DNA from: an uncultured Paracoccaceae bacterium
GTDB taxonomy: Bacteria; Pseudomonadota; Alphaproteobacteria; Rhodobacterales; Rhodobacteraceae
Length of the DNA: 64,000 bases
Direction: 5' to 3'
NCBI GenBank assembly: GCA_947499635.1
Contig: CANMPD010000014.1
Location: 1 to 64,000, forward strand
How positions within the stretch are numbered: position 1 is the first letter of the stretch; the number at the start of each line of letters is the position of its first letter. Shown here piece after piece: positions 24,136-33,530 of this stretch. Below the pieces are notes generated by a model. That model was not told the DNA's origin. It searched no databases and saw only the letters and a program-made list of their open reading frames with translations. Position numbers and translations under genes: made by a program.

Positions 24136-26619
24136 GTGCTAAAGAAAATACTCTTGACCAGTGCTCTTTGTCTCACTCTTGCTGCGTGTGAAAGTTCTGA
24201 AGAACGCGCTGAACGCCATTATCAAAATGCGCTCACACTTATGGCACAGGGCGATGAAGCTCGTGCAATGATTGAATTGCGCAATGTCTTTGATTTGGAT
24301 GGCAGCCACCGCGAGGCGCGCAAGCTTTATGCAAAAACGGCGCGCGAGCAGGGCGATTTCCGGGATGCGATGGGGCAGTACCTGCGCCTGGTTGAGCAAT
24401 ATCCAGATGACATCGAGGGCAGCCGCGCTTTGGCGGAAATGTCTCTGCAAGGTCAGGATCTGGCGACAGCTCGTAAATATCTAGATGTGGCGATCGCGGC
24501 AACACCGCAGGATCCAGAGTTGTTGGCGATGGACAGTTTCATGGACTATGTGCGCGCCCGTCAAGACAATGACGCCGCCGCCCGTGACGAAGCCATCAAA
24601 GCCGCGTCAGCGGTCTTGCGCGAGGATGGCACCCAACTTTATGCCCGTCAGGTTTTGATCCAGAACTATATCGATATTCAGGACTGGTCCCAAGCACTGA
24701 GCGCGCTAGAGGTCTCTTTGGGACAGACGCCAGATCGGCTTGATCTGTACCGGCTCAAGCTGGGCGTGTTGTCTGCCTACCAAGATAACGATGCTATTGA
24801 TGCGACATTGCAAGAAATGGCGCGCCGTTTCCCCGAGGATAAGACCGTCGACCAGCTCTTGGTGGGGTGGTACGTACAAAATGACCGTCTGGACGGTGCC
24901 GAGGATTGGCTGCGCCAGCAAATCGACCCCGAAAGCAGCTCTCCTGCTGCACGGCTGCGGTTGTTGCAGTTCTTGTCCAGCCTGCGGGGATCGCAAATTG
25001 CTTTGACCGAGCTTGAGCAACTGTTGGAAAGCCCGCAAGTGCCCGGCGACGTTGCCCAAAACCAGATTCAGTTTGACTCTCTACGCGCCTCGTTGATGTT
25101 TGTTTTGCAACAAAGAGAGGCTGGGATTGCCTATCTCGAAGGCGTTCTAGCCGAGGCGCCTTTGGACATCGAGAACAACCGTGCGCGGGTGTCTTTGGCA
25201 CGTATGTATGAAAGCACAGGCAATAATGTCGGGGCCCGCCAGTTGGTCGAAACCGTTCTGGACAGTGACGAAGGCCAAACCGAGGCGCGCAAGATGAAGG
25301 CCGCTTGGTTGATCGAAGATGACCAGACCGGTGATGCGATTGTGCTGTTGCGTGACGCTTTGGGGCAGGCGCCTCGGGATGCGCAGATCATGACATTGCT
25401 TGCCCGTGCCCATGAACGCGAAGGCAGCCGGTCTTTGATGGGGGAAATGCTGAGTCTGGCGGTCGAAGCCTCGCAGCAAGCGCCGCGGGAAAGCTTGGTG
25501 TTTGCCCGATATCTGATGGCAGATGGCCAGTTCCGCTCGGCGGAAAATATCTTGGTTGAATCTTTGCGACTGAACAACACCAATGTGCAACTGTTGGTTG
25601 CCTTGGGGCAGGTCCATATCGAGCTTGAAGACTGGAGCCGTGTGGAACAGGATGTGGCACGTCTGCGCAGCCTGTCACAATCGGATAATCCCCGTCAGGC
25701 CCAAGCTGCGGCACAAGCCAAAGAGGCTGCAAGCCGGATGCAAGCGACATTGTTGTTGCGCCAGCAAAAGACGGATGCTTTGATGGAGTTCCTCGCCAAT
25801 AATAGCGAAGATGGTTCACAAAGCGATGCCACGATTATTCGCGCCAATTTGCTGGCAGGCCGCTATGAAGAGGCCTTTGCCCTTGCACGCAGCCATGCGC
25901 AGAAGAACCCAGATGATCTGGCGGCGCAGTTCGTTTATGCGGTGACACTGGATTTCAACAACCAAAGCGACGAAGCCGCAGAGGTCCTGCGGGCGCTGTT
26001 ACAGGCCGAACCCAAAGCCATTGAACCTTGGATTGCGCTCTACCGTCTGGAGCGTCGCACGGCTGCGCAAAGCGGCAATTCAGCCGAAGCGCTGGACGTG
26101 GCGCGCGATGTGTTGCTGAAGGCCCGCGACGTCATTCCCGGATCTCCGCAGTTGCAACTTCTGCTGGCTGGGGACTACGAACAACGCGGCGAGAGCGACA
26201 AAGCCTTGGCAATCTACGAGCTGATGTATGACAACAACAGTGAAAACCTGATTGTGGCCAATAACTATGCCAGCCTTTTGACCACGTTGCGGGATGACGA
26301 CGAAAGCCTGCAGCGGGCCTTTACGGTTGCGCGTCGCCTGCGTGGACTTGAACAGCCCGCATTTCAAGACACCTATGGCTGGATCGCCTTTCGTCGGGGC
26401 GAGTTGGACAGCGCATTGAACCATTTGCGCAAGGCTGCACAGGGATTGCCAAATGACCCGAGTGTTCAGTTCCATCTGGGCCGTGTCTATGAGGCGCAAG
26501 GCAATGTGACACAGGCGCGGAGCCAATATGAACGTGCCATTATTTTGATCGATCAGGGCGGGGCGCAATATAATGCGTTGCGGCCTGACATCGAGACCGC
26601 CTTGGCAGGTCTAAGCTAA
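24136..26619 (+). CDS. prsT: PrsT-like TPR-repeat lipoprotein of the exosortase locus
   Basis: This 827-residue protein starts at a GTG that gives a clean lipoprotein signal: two Lys, a hydrophobic stretch and the lipobox LAAC (Cys18). An upstream in-frame ATG would bury this signal. The mature part is almost entirely tetratricopeptide helices, with clear units such as ALTLMAQGDEARAMIELRN near the start and SVQFHLGRVYEAQGNVTQAR near the end. The protein matches the large TPR component found in PEP-CTERM/exosortase exopolysaccharide loci, anchored to a membrane and acting as a scaffold for export or assembly. It is the first gene of the plus-strand group. No repeat appears broken. Confidence 0.82.
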   Translation: MLKKILLTSALCLTLAACESSEERAERHYQNALTLMAQGDEARAMIELRNVFDLDGSHREARKLYAKTAREQGDFRDAMGQYLRLVEQYPDDIEGSRALAEMSLQGQDLATARKYLDVAIAATPQDPELLAMDSFMDYVRARQDNDAAARDEAIKAASAVLREDGTQLYARQVLIQNYIDIQDWSQALSALEVSLGQTPDRLDLYRLKLGVLSAYQDNDAIDATLQEMARRFPEDKTVDQLLVGWYVQNDRLDGAEDWLRQQIDPESSSPAARLRLLQFLSSLRGSQIALTELEQLLESPQVPGDVAQNQIQFDSLRASLMFVLQQREAGIAYLEGVLAEAPLDIENNRARVSLARMYESTGNNVGARQLVETVLDSDEGQTEARKMKAAWLIEDDQTGDAIVLLRDALGQAPRDAQIMTLLARAHEREGSRSLMGEMLSLAVEASQQAPRESLVFARYLMADGQFRSAENILVESLRLNNTNVQLLVALGQVHIELEDWSRVEQDVARLRSLSQSDNPRQAQAAAQAKEAASRMQATLLLRQQKTDALMEFLANNSEDGSQSDATIIRANLLAGRYEEAFALARSHAQKNPDDLAAQFVYAVTLDFNNQSDEAAEVLRALLQAEPKAIEPWIALYRLERRTAAQSGNSAEALDVARDVLLKARDVIPGSPQLQLLLAGDYEQRGESDKALAIYELMYDNNSENLIVANNYASLLTTLRDDDESLQRAFTVARRLRGLEQPAFQDTYGWIAFRRGELDSALNHLRKAAQGLPNDPSVQFHLGRVYEAQGNVTQARSQYERAIILIDQGGAQYNALRPDIETALAGLS

Positions 26620-27107
26620 GACGGGACACCGCTTGAACAACTGTGTGTCTGACTGGCGTTTATTTGCGGACAGACACACAGTTATATTGCGTGCAAACCA
26701 CCAGCCGACATCTGCGTATTTTGCCATGAGGCCACGTAAATACCCTGCTAAATACTCTGCGCGGATTCAAAGGGTGGTTATATTTCATCAACCATTTTAT
26801 CTGTACAACAAAACGACGTTTTAAAACCGGAACAGTCTGATCCAGCTAAATCAAGCTGCTGCTTTGGTGTTTTCTTGCCGCGGTTCAAAAATAATTGACT
26901 TATAAAGCTTGCGCCATGAGGCTGAGAAAAGACAAAAGATACTTAACAAAACCTGTATCGACACGGATCAATCATCAGCTATCCAAAGGCAGTTAAACCC
27001 GGTAAAAGCGCGATAAAAACCGTCGTGAACATTCACAGCGAAAACATGGAACATAAAGGTACGGTCTGATCATCACACCAGACCCGAACTTGATAGAGGC
27101 GAAAAAC
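26620..27107. other. Spacer between the TPR and export-protein genes
   Basis: No supported gene is present. The notable structure is the 13-bp inverted repeat at 26639-26683. The rest is AT-rich and probably contains a promoter for the export gene at 27108, since 488 bp is long for an operon-internal gap. Confidence 0.45.
26639..26683. terminator. 13-bp perfect inverted repeat after the TPR gene
   Basis: AACTGTGTGTCTG (26639-26651) pairs with CAGACACACAGTT (26671-26683) around a 19-base loop, 20 bases after the stop codon. It lacks a T-run, so it may be a transcript-end or attenuating hairpin, or a protein-binding site. Confidence 0.4.
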
Positions 27108-27755
27108 ATGGTTGAATATTTTACTCGCAAACTGACACGGATCGGCCGCGTGATGCTGAGTGCTCTTGTGGCACCTGCTGCGCTTATCGCGGCCCTCATT
27201 TTGACAAGCACCCCCCAAAACGCACAGGCCCAAGCCTATCAAATCATGCCCGGCGATAGTCTGCGCATTGAGGTTTTGGAAGACAACACCCTAAACCGGA
27301 ATGCATTGGTCCTGCCCGATGGCACCATCAGTTTTCCCGGCGCGGGCACCGTTCGTGTTGCTGGCCGCAGCGCAGCCTCTGTGCGACAATCCCTGTCTCG
27401 TGCCATGGCGAAAGACTTCGCCGTAGCTCCGACGGTTTATGTATCTGTGCAGTCCTTGAAAGATAACAGCCTGTTTGATGCGCCTGTGACCGACATCTTT
27501 ATCATGGGTGAAGTCAACAATCCCGGTGTTATTGAAGTCAAATCCGGCGCAACCCTGTTGCAAACTCTGGCGCAGGGCGGCGGGTTTACACGGTTTGCAG
27601 CGACAAAGCGCATCGAATTGCGCCGTGCAGATCCTGCAACTGGCACGGAACATACGTATCTGTACAACTATAAAACGGGCGAAGGGATCCCAGGCTTTAC
27701 CCTGGTGAAGCGCGGCGATGTGATCGTAGTCCCCGAGCGTAAATTGTTCGAGTAA
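27108..27755 (+). CDS. Wza-like polysaccharide export protein
   Basis: This 215-residue protein has a Sec signal peptide ending near NAQAQA (about residue 43), then the polysaccharide-export domain with YQIMPGDSLRIEVLEDNTL and LPDGTISFPGAGTV. An SLBB-like segment IFIMGEVNNPGVIEVKSG follows at about 133-150. It is short compared with Wza (about 380 residues) and has no lipobox, as in exosortase-locus export proteins, so it probably forms a periplasmic collar rather than the whole outer-membrane channel. The barrel encoded next could supply the pore. The ATG at 27108 has GAGGCG upstream; a TTG at 27090 is less likely. Confidence 0.87.
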   Translation: MVEYFTRKLTRIGRVMLSALVAPAALIAALILTSTPQNAQAQAYQIMPGDSLRIEVLEDNTLNRNALVLPDGTISFPGAGTVRVAGRSAASVRQSLSRAMAKDFAVAPTVYVSVQSLKDNSLFDAPVTDIFIMGEVNNPGVIEVKSGATLLQTLAQGGGFTRFAATKRIELRRADPATGTEHTYLYNYKTGEGIPGFTLVKRGDVIVVPERKLFE

Positions 27756-27926
27756 TGTGATGTCGCGCCATATTGCAGGGCGCATGGACGTAAACGTTCA
27801 TTGTGCTGACATGTTGCCCTGCGGCGCGCTAGGATTTGATGACTGAACGCAGAGGTTTGCGATCAGATAGGTGCTTTGTTCGAGCCAAAGTACCGCGGTT
27901 AAAGACGCTAAAGAGAAAGACAGGCA

Positions 27927-29345
27927 ATGCCAAACATAAAGCCATATGGGGTTTGTCACCTACTCACCACGCCGCCTCCTGTGCGTTTGGCATTTGCGGT
28001 GTCTGTGGTGTCAGCTGCGAGCGCGGCAACCTTGCTTTATGCGCAGGATGCGCCCAGCAACTCAGCAACACTCACCCTGTCGACAGGATTGACTTACAAC
28101 GACAACGAAGATCTCAACTCGACATCTTTGGGCAATACCACGGCATGGGAAAACCGGGCGGCCTTGGCTGTGCGCCGCGCAACCCACAATCAAAGCTTTG
28201 CCTTGAACCTAGGTGCGGCCTACCTCGTTGAAGACGAGCCTTTTAATTCGGAAAACCATTTTGACACCCCCAGTATTGAGCTGGATTATGCGCTGACCGA
28301 AGCCAACAGCACTCTAAGCTTTGGGGCAGATTACAGTGAATCCGACATCAGCGATCTGGATTTGGTCGCCGATACGGTCAGTGGTGACCTCGAACTGGGC
28401 ATTATTGACGGCACTCGAAAACGCACGGCTCTTGATTTTGGGTTTGAATATGGCACAGAGGCCCCTGTGTCTTATGCTGTCGATCTGACCTATGGTGCCT
28501 TGCGTTATGATTTGGAAGATGGCGTCGTCGACGATGATTTTTCAGATAACGAAACCGTGGCCGTGCGATTGGAAAACGGATTGCGTCTGTCTGATACGGC
28601 GCGATTAAGCAATGTTCTGACCTGGCGCAGGTTCACCGAAGATGACGCAGATAACACCGAACGGCTGACCCGTGCTGTACGCAGCACCTTGACATATGCG
28701 CTGAACCAGCAAACGGCCGTGTCGACGTCACTTGGCTATCGGGACGTGGAAACAGACCGCAACAGTGTGATTACAGAATTTTCCGGCCTCACCTTTTCTG
28801 CCGGGATCACCCGTGATCATGGCCTCGGCGAGATTGGCCTTGATTTTGACCATACGGTTGCAGCCACTGGTGATCGTGATGAATTGGTTTTGTCTTACGG
28901 CACGGCCACTCAGCTGGGGGAATTGGACACCAGTGTTGGTGTCAGCCAGGGCGAAAGCGGCGAAAGCGTGTTGATCGGGTCTTTGCAATATGATCATGCC
29001 TTTAGTCAGCGCTCTTCGCTCACGGCCTTGGCCCTGCGCAGAGTGTCCTCGACGACCGATCTGGAAGACCGTGCTGTAACGCGCGCCTCATTGTCCTTGC
29101 AACACGTCTTGACGGCAAATGCGAGCTTGGGATTGAATGTCAGCTACAATGATATCCAAACTCTCACCAATTCTAATGATGACAGCGATGCAACAAACCT
29201 GTCGCTGTCTTTGAATTACGCGCTTACAGAGGATGTTACCTTGGTCACAGGCTATAGTTTTCGCGAAAGTCGCGACAACGGCACGACAGCCCAGTCAAAC
29301 AGCGTCTTTTTTACATTAAGCCACGCTTTCACTTGGCTTAACTGA
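27927..29345 (+). CDS. Outer-membrane beta-barrel protein of the exosortase locus
   Basis: This 472-residue protein has an N-terminal hydrophobic signal (about residues 18-40, ending near LLYAQ). The mature part is built of alternating polar and hydrophobic strands with many Thr, Ser, Asp and Asn residues, such as SATLTLSTGLTYNDNED. It ends in a strand with aromatic residues, VFFTLSHAFTWLN, as outer-membrane barrels do. It matches by layout the barrel proteins in PEP-CTERM exopolysaccharide loci, proposed to be the outer-membrane exit for the polymer. It lies 171 bp after the export-protein gene and 7 bp before the rhomboid gene. Sequence-level homology is weak, as is usual for barrels. Confidence 0.75.
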   Translation: MPNIKPYGVCHLLTTPPPVRLAFAVSVVSAASAATLLYAQDAPSNSATLTLSTGLTYNDNEDLNSTSLGNTTAWENRAALAVRRATHNQSFALNLGAAYLVEDEPFNSENHFDTPSIELDYALTEANSTLSFGADYSESDISDLDLVADTVSGDLELGIIDGTRKRTALDFGFEYGTEAPVSYAVDLTYGALRYDLEDGVVDDDFSDNETVAVRLENGLRLSDTARLSNVLTWRRFTEDDADNTERLTRAVRSTLTYALNQQTAVSTSLGYRDVETDRNSVITEFSGLTFSAGITRDHGLGEIGLDFDHTVAATGDRDELVLSYGTATQLGELDTSVGVSQGESGESVLIGSLQYDHAFSQRSSLTALALRRVSSTTDLEDRAVTRASLSLQHVLTANASLGLNVSYNDIQTLTNSNDDSDATNLSLSLNYALTEDVTLVTGYSFRESRDNGTTAQSNSVFFTLSHAFTWLN

Positions 29346-29352
29346 TCCGATC

Positions 29353-30027
29353 ATGCAATCGGACCCCTCAGGAGGTAACCTTCCAGAAACACGTGTGATT
29401 TATCGCACCTTATGTGGGGTCGTTTTGCTATGTCTCTTGCCAGAGATCTGTATCCAGATGGCGCCGTTATGGGGGGATACGCCCGAACGTCTGCGCCGCG
29501 GCTTTGAAAGCTATGCCGCGTTCTGGCCGGGGTTGTTACGTGACTGGCGCCCCAATTACCCGATGCAAGCGCTGACCATGTTTCTGAGTTATTCCTTTTT
29601 GCACACAGGCCTGTGGCATTTAGGATTTAACATGTTCACCATGTGGTCTTTGGGGTTTCTGGTCATCGAAGGCAGCAGCCCTAAGCAATTTTTGCTGATT
29701 TATGCGAACTCGGCCATAGGCGGGGCTGTGGGCTATGCTCTTTTGGCGCAATCGCCTTATCCGATGGTGGGTGCTTCTGGATCGCTGTTTGGACTTGCCG
29801 GGGCCCTGATCTGGTTGGGCTGGCAGAACTCAAGCGCGACACAGTATCGTTGGAGCATGTTTATCTGGCAAAGTTTCGTCCTGATTTTAATGAATGTTGT
29901 GATGTATTGGGCCATGGATGGACAGCTTGCATGGCAAACCCATTTGGGTGGGTGTCTGACAGGCATGGGAACCATGGCGCTTTTGGCGCGATTAAAAAAC
30001 GGCCGTGACCCAGAAAATCAATCCTGA
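29353..30027 (+). CDS. Rhomboid-family intramembrane serine protease
   Basis: This 224-residue membrane protein has about six helices and the rhomboid catalytic dyad: Ser142 in GASGSLFG (140-147) and His197 in WQTHLGG. The HTGLWHLGFNM segment at 84-94 matches the conserved His/Asn helix that forms the oxyanion site. It is therefore predicted to be active. It starts 7 bp after the barrel gene and is followed by exosortase XrtD, so it probably belongs to this locus. Rhombosortases process GlyGly-CTERM proteins, but here the nearby sorting tail is VPLPA. Its substrate could be an export component or a sorted protein; this is not shown by sequence. Confidence 0.85.
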   Translation: MQSDPSGGNLPETRVIYRTLCGVVLLCLLPEICIQMAPLWGDTPERLRRGFESYAAFWPGLLRDWRPNYPMQALTMFLSYSFLHTGLWHLGFNMFTMWSLGFLVIEGSSPKQFLLIYANSAIGGAVGYALLAQSPYPMVGASGSLFGLAGALIWLGWQNSSATQYRWSMFIWQSFVLILMNVVMYWAMDGQLAWQTHLGGCLTGMGTMALLARLKNGRDPENQS

Positions 30028-30200
30028 TTTGATTTCCCTCATAATTGAGTTAAAATTTACCAATGTTCACGAAGATGTTTGAGAATTCGGCGAAAAAATG
30101 AATATAGATGGGCAATCAAGGCTGACCTAGTGTTCATTATCCTGTAAATTGTTGTGAACACCTACCATCAGTATATTTCCTATGACGTCTGGGTTTCACA

Positions 30201-31796
30201 ATGTCTTCTATGCCTGCTCCTGCCCCTTTTTGGAATTCCTTCACATGGCCGACCGCCGGATTTTGGAGCTTTCTGGCACTGAATATCGTCGCCATTCCGA
30301 TTTTCTGGATTGGATTTGTTGACCTTGCCGAAAGCTGGGGCACGCCGGAATATAGCCATGGGCCGCTGATCCCTATTATCTCTATGTATCTCTTTCTGCG
30401 CGAGTTGCGCCAAGGCCCGCCTTTGCCAAAAGTGGTCACGGACCGCGGCCCGGGGCTGTTGGTCGGTGCAGGTGCTTTGGTGCTGGCATTAATAGGGAAT
30501 TTGGCCCGTATCCCTGATATTGTGACCTATGGTTACATCTTTTGGGTGGCGGCTGTGGTGCTGGTGCTCTTTGGTTGGAAGCGGGGGCGCACCCATATGC
30601 TGCCTGTATTCCATCTGGTCTTTATGCTGCCGTTGCCACAGTTTGTGTACTGGAAATTGACCACAATATTGCAGGGCATTAGCTCGGAATTGGGTGTGTA
30701 TTTTGTACGCCTGGCCGGTGTTCCGGTTTTCCTTGAAGGCAATGTGATCGACCTTGGGGTTTATAAACTTCAAGTTGCCGAAGCCTGCTCTGGTCTGCGT
30801 TATCTGTTCCCGATTCTCAGCTTTTCCTATCTGTTTTCGATTCTCTATCGTGGTCCAATCTGGCACAAAGCTGTGCTGCTGTTGGCTGCGGCGCCTTTGA
30901 CGGTCTTTATGAATTCGGTCCGCATCGGTGTGATCGGGATTTTGGTCAACAGCTATGGCATCGGTCAAGCCGAAGGGTTTTTGCACTTCTTTGAAGGCTG
31001 GGTCATCTTTATCAGCTGCATCGCGATCCTGTTCATGATGGCATGGGCCTTGCAGCGCTTTACCGATGAGCCACGCCCGCTGTCCGAAGCAATTGACCTA
31101 GACACAGATGGTCTGGGACCCCTCGCAATGACGGTAACCCGGACTCGTTCGACTGCGGCGCTTTATGGTTTGGTGGCAATGACAGCCGTGTTCAGTGCCG
31201 TATGGATGAGCGACCCAGGTGTGAAAATCGCCACGATTGATCGTCAGCCTTTTGCCATCTATCCACGTCAGTTTGGCCCATGGTCTGGATCCACCAGTTC
31301 CTTGGACAAAGAGATCGAAGAGGTATTGGCCGCCGATGACTATCTGAACGCAAGCTACGCAGCCCCGGGTCAAGCCGATGCTGTGGGCATGTTCGTGGCC
31401 TTTTATAATAAACAGACCGAAGGGCAGGGGATCCACTCGCCTGAGGTATGTTTGCCGGCTGGGGGCTGGGAAATCTATTCCTTGGAAAATAAAACCGTTC
31501 ATATGCCTGATACGGTTTACGGAAGCTTTGACGTCAACCGTGCGGTTATCCAAAACGGCGTTCAAAGCCAGTTGGTGTATTACTGGTTTGAGCAGCGCGG
31601 CAAACGCATGACCAATGATTTCAAAGCAAAGATGTCTGTTCTGTCCGACAGCTTTACACGGGGTCGCTCTGACGGTGCTCTGGTACGTTATATCACCCCG
31701 ATCCGCCCAAATGAGACCGAGGCCGATGCCGAGGCACGCTTGCAAGACCTGATCTCTCATAGCTTGAAGCGCTTGCCAGAGTTTGTACCAAACTAA
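30201..31796 (+). CDS. xrtD: VPLPA-CTERM-type exosortase XrtD with fused EpsI domain
   Basis: This 531-residue protein has eight or so membrane helices with the exosortase catalytic triad: Cys196 in AEACSGLRY, Arg241 in NSVRIGV and His262 in FLHFFEGW. After a helix near residue 315, a periplasmic EpsI-type domain follows, with [13 protein letters not shown] at about 413-425. Exosortases recognise a short C-terminal tripartite tail on secreted proteins, cut it and pass the protein to the cell surface or polymer. The fused EpsI domain is typical of the XrtD subgroup, and a VPLPA-tailed protein is encoded next to it (31979-32425). The gene follows the rhomboid gene after 173 bp. A second possible ATG at 30213 gives nearly the same protein. 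Confidence 0.9.
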   Translation: MSSMPAPAPFWNSFTWPTAGFWSFLALNIVAIPIFWIGFVDLAESWGTPEYSHGPLIPIISMYLFLRELRQGPPLPKVVTDRGPGLLVGAGALVLALIGNLARIPDIVTYGYIFWVAAVVLVLFGWKRGRTHMLPVFHLVFMLPLPQFVYWKLTTILQGISSELGVYFVRLAGVPVFLEGNVIDLGVYKLQVAEACSGLRYLFPILSFSYLFSILYRGPIWHKAVLLLAAAPLTVFMNSVRIGVIGILVNSYGIGQAEGFLHFFEGWVIFISCIAILFMMAWALQRFTDEPRPLSEAIDLDTDGLGPLAMTVTRTRSTAALYGLVAMTAVFSAVWMSDPGVKIATIDRQPFAIYPRQFGPWSGSTSSLDKEIEEVLAADDYLNASYAAPGQADAVGMFVAFYNKQTEGQGIHSPEVCLPAGGWEIYSLENKTVHMPDTVYGSFDVNRAVIQNGVQSQLVYYWFEQRGKRMTNDFKAKMSVLSDSFTRGRSDGALVRYITPIRPNETEADAEARLQDLISHSLKRLPEFVPN

Positions 31797-31910
31797 AAAA
31801 CGCGACATCAGCACATATATATATAAGGCAGGGGGAATGTTTCCTCTGCCTTTTTGTCTGTATCCTATGGCCTGAACACGCGCCCCGCACACATATAACC
31901 CTGCAAATGA

Positions 31911-31942
31911 AAAAGCCCCGAACGGGAGAGCTCGGGGCTTTT
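31911..31942. terminator. Bidirectional rho-independent terminator
   Basis: AAAAGCCCCGA (31911-31921) pairs with TCGGGGCTTTT (31932-31942) around a 10-base loop. It lies between the convergent xrtD and VPLPA-CTERM protein genes and can serve both. Confidence 0.9.
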
Positions 31943-31978
31943 AGAAAATGTAGGTCACGAATATAACGTGATGTGCCT

Positions 31979-32425
31979 TTAGGCAGCCAGTTTGTCTTTA
32001 CGACGACGCCCAACAAAACCTGCACCAAACAGAGCAGTTGCCATCAAAGGCAGTGCAGCTGGAAGCGGAACAGGTGAGATTGACAGCGATACATTTGTTT
32101 CACCGCTGAACAGGCCCAACGAGGAAACGAATAGCGAATACAGGCCAGCTTCTAATGTGTAGCTGCCGGCTTCATCACCTGTTGTGAAGGAGATGACGCT
32201 GTCGTCAAAGTCGGTCTGGTCCAGAAGCGCATAAAATGGATCGATCTCTGTACTAGACACGGCGATATCGACCGTGGACTCTTCGTCCAGAGTGAACGAA
32301 TAAACAAACGGTGCGAATAGGCTGACCGTTGGGTCAAAGCTAACGCTTGTAGAAGCCTGAGCTGATGATCCGGCACCCAAGGCCAGGGCCCCAACCAGGG
32401 CGGCAGTCTTGAAAGTGTTTTTCAT
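31979..32425 (-). CDS. VPLPA-CTERM sorted surface protein
   Basis: This 148-residue secreted protein has a signal peptide MKNTFKTAALVGALALGAGS cut near AQAS, a short beta-rich mature part with acidic residues, and a C-terminal sorting tail. The tail has VPLPA at 119-123, a hydrophobic helix LPLMATALFGAGFVG and the basic end RRRKDK. This is the tripartite tail recognised by exosortase XrtD, encoded convergently 180 bp away. The mature domain, Ser/Thr/Asp-rich with many short strands, resembles small PEP-CTERM proteins of unknown function that may bind the exopolysaccharide. The ATG at 32425 has an AAGGT site; the longer frame upstream has no signal peptide at its start. Confidence 0.9.
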   Translation of the reverse strand: MKNTFKTAALVGALALGAGSSAQASTSVSFDPTVSLFAPFVYSFTLDEESTVDIAVSSTEIDPFYALLDQTDFDDSVISFTTGDEAGSYTLEAGLYSLFVSSLGLFSGETNVSLSISPVPLPAALPLMATALFGAGFVGRRRKDKLAA

Positions 32426-33350
32426 AAGTCTTACCTTTGTTATGTCATGCCTAAGGCACAACGATTTAGACATATAGATTCTGATGGAAACGGATCGGTG
32501 TACACGCATTTGCCTGCCCACCGTTAATCAGTCCACACAAGGATCACATGTACGTGTGATTCTACTAAATTTTCTGATAAATTTCAGGCTTTTTCGGCGC
32601 GGAGGTGATTTTTTTGCCTGAATGCGCAATATATCGCTCAAAAATCACCGTTTTGCAGCTTATATCGGCGTAAAATATAAATATGTGATCAAATAAATTT
32701 AGCGCCACATAAATAATAAAGCTGACGGGCTAAAGCAGAATCATTTTTCTGTCTGGGCCTATATTCTTCCACATATATCATGGGGTGGTATAGCTCATAA
32801 CCTACCTCTGTGGTTTTTGCACATTCACCTTAAGAAACTATTTTCAGGGGCAGGGTTTTATTACGTGCGTTTTAAAAACATGTTTTCACATTAAAGCGAT
32901 CACGTTTTAATTTTCCAATCCCAAAACTTTATGTTTTTCGGTATATATTGAAAATGCGGCCTTTATTCATTTTATCGATTAAAATCAATACTATATGATA
33001 TTAATGGTTAACGGGGTGGATGTGCACTCTGCTCAAAGAACACTTTCTCGAGGGTGATATGTTTCGCTGTATTAATTGGGGTGACCGCATCCCATTAGAT
33101 CAATTAAAAGTTGCGCAGACCCGTAATTTGCTATTTTTTTAACCTGTATCCATAAGTATATTAACCTATATTAAGGATATAAATAAATTTTGACGTTAAT
33201 TTGTTGAAACTCCCCTCCGCCCTGATATGAATTAATTGTAGTTACTAAAATACGAATCAGAGTGGCGTCATGTGTGTTTGATCAAGCTCTGCGGCGCCAG
33301 TAGGCGCACTTAGCTTAACGAGTCTTACGTTATCCTTTTAGGGGGGATAC
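32426..33350. other. Long AT-rich intergenic region
   Basis: I see no convincing gene in these 925 bp. The stretch is distinctly AT-rich compared with its surroundings. It has a perfect 10-bp inverted repeat GGTGATTTTT (32604-32613) / AAAAATCACC (32640-32649), and a small GCGCC-AGTA-GGCGC hairpin at 33294-33307 shortly before the small gene at 33351. It should hold the promoter of the VPLPA-CTERM gene and of the small gene. A non-coding RNA is possible but not supported. Confidence 0.4.
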
Positions 33351-33530
33351 ATGTTACCTTTTAAAACTGCTGTTCCAGCCGCACCTTTTGCAGCTATGAA
33401 CGCGAACCCAACGTCCACTAAGGCCCGTGTCGCTGTTGGTTGCCCATCTACCCCGGGCGACGCCTTTACAAGCTTCACATCCAAAGTGCCCACAGACGGC
33501 AATTTCATCCCCGCTTTGACTGGTCTTTAG
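33351..33530 (+). CDS. Small hypothetical protein, 59 residues
   Basis: An ATG at 33351 lies 4 bp after a very strong Shine-Dalgarno run AGGGGGG (33340-33346) and opens a 59-codon frame ending at TAG 33528-33530. The product is Ala/Thr/Pro-rich with one Cys: it begins MLPFKTAVPAAPFAAMNANP and ends NFIPALTGL. It has no membrane segment and only a weak hydrophobic N-terminus. The coding stretch is clearly more GC-rich than the AT-rich spacer on either side, which supports a real gene. A 101-codon frame on the opposite strand (33354-33659) overlaps it but has no ribosome binding site. I do not recognise a family. Confidence 0.5.
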   Translation: MLPFKTAVPAAPFAAMNANPTSTKARVAVGCPSTPGDAFTSFTSKVPTDGNFIPALTGL

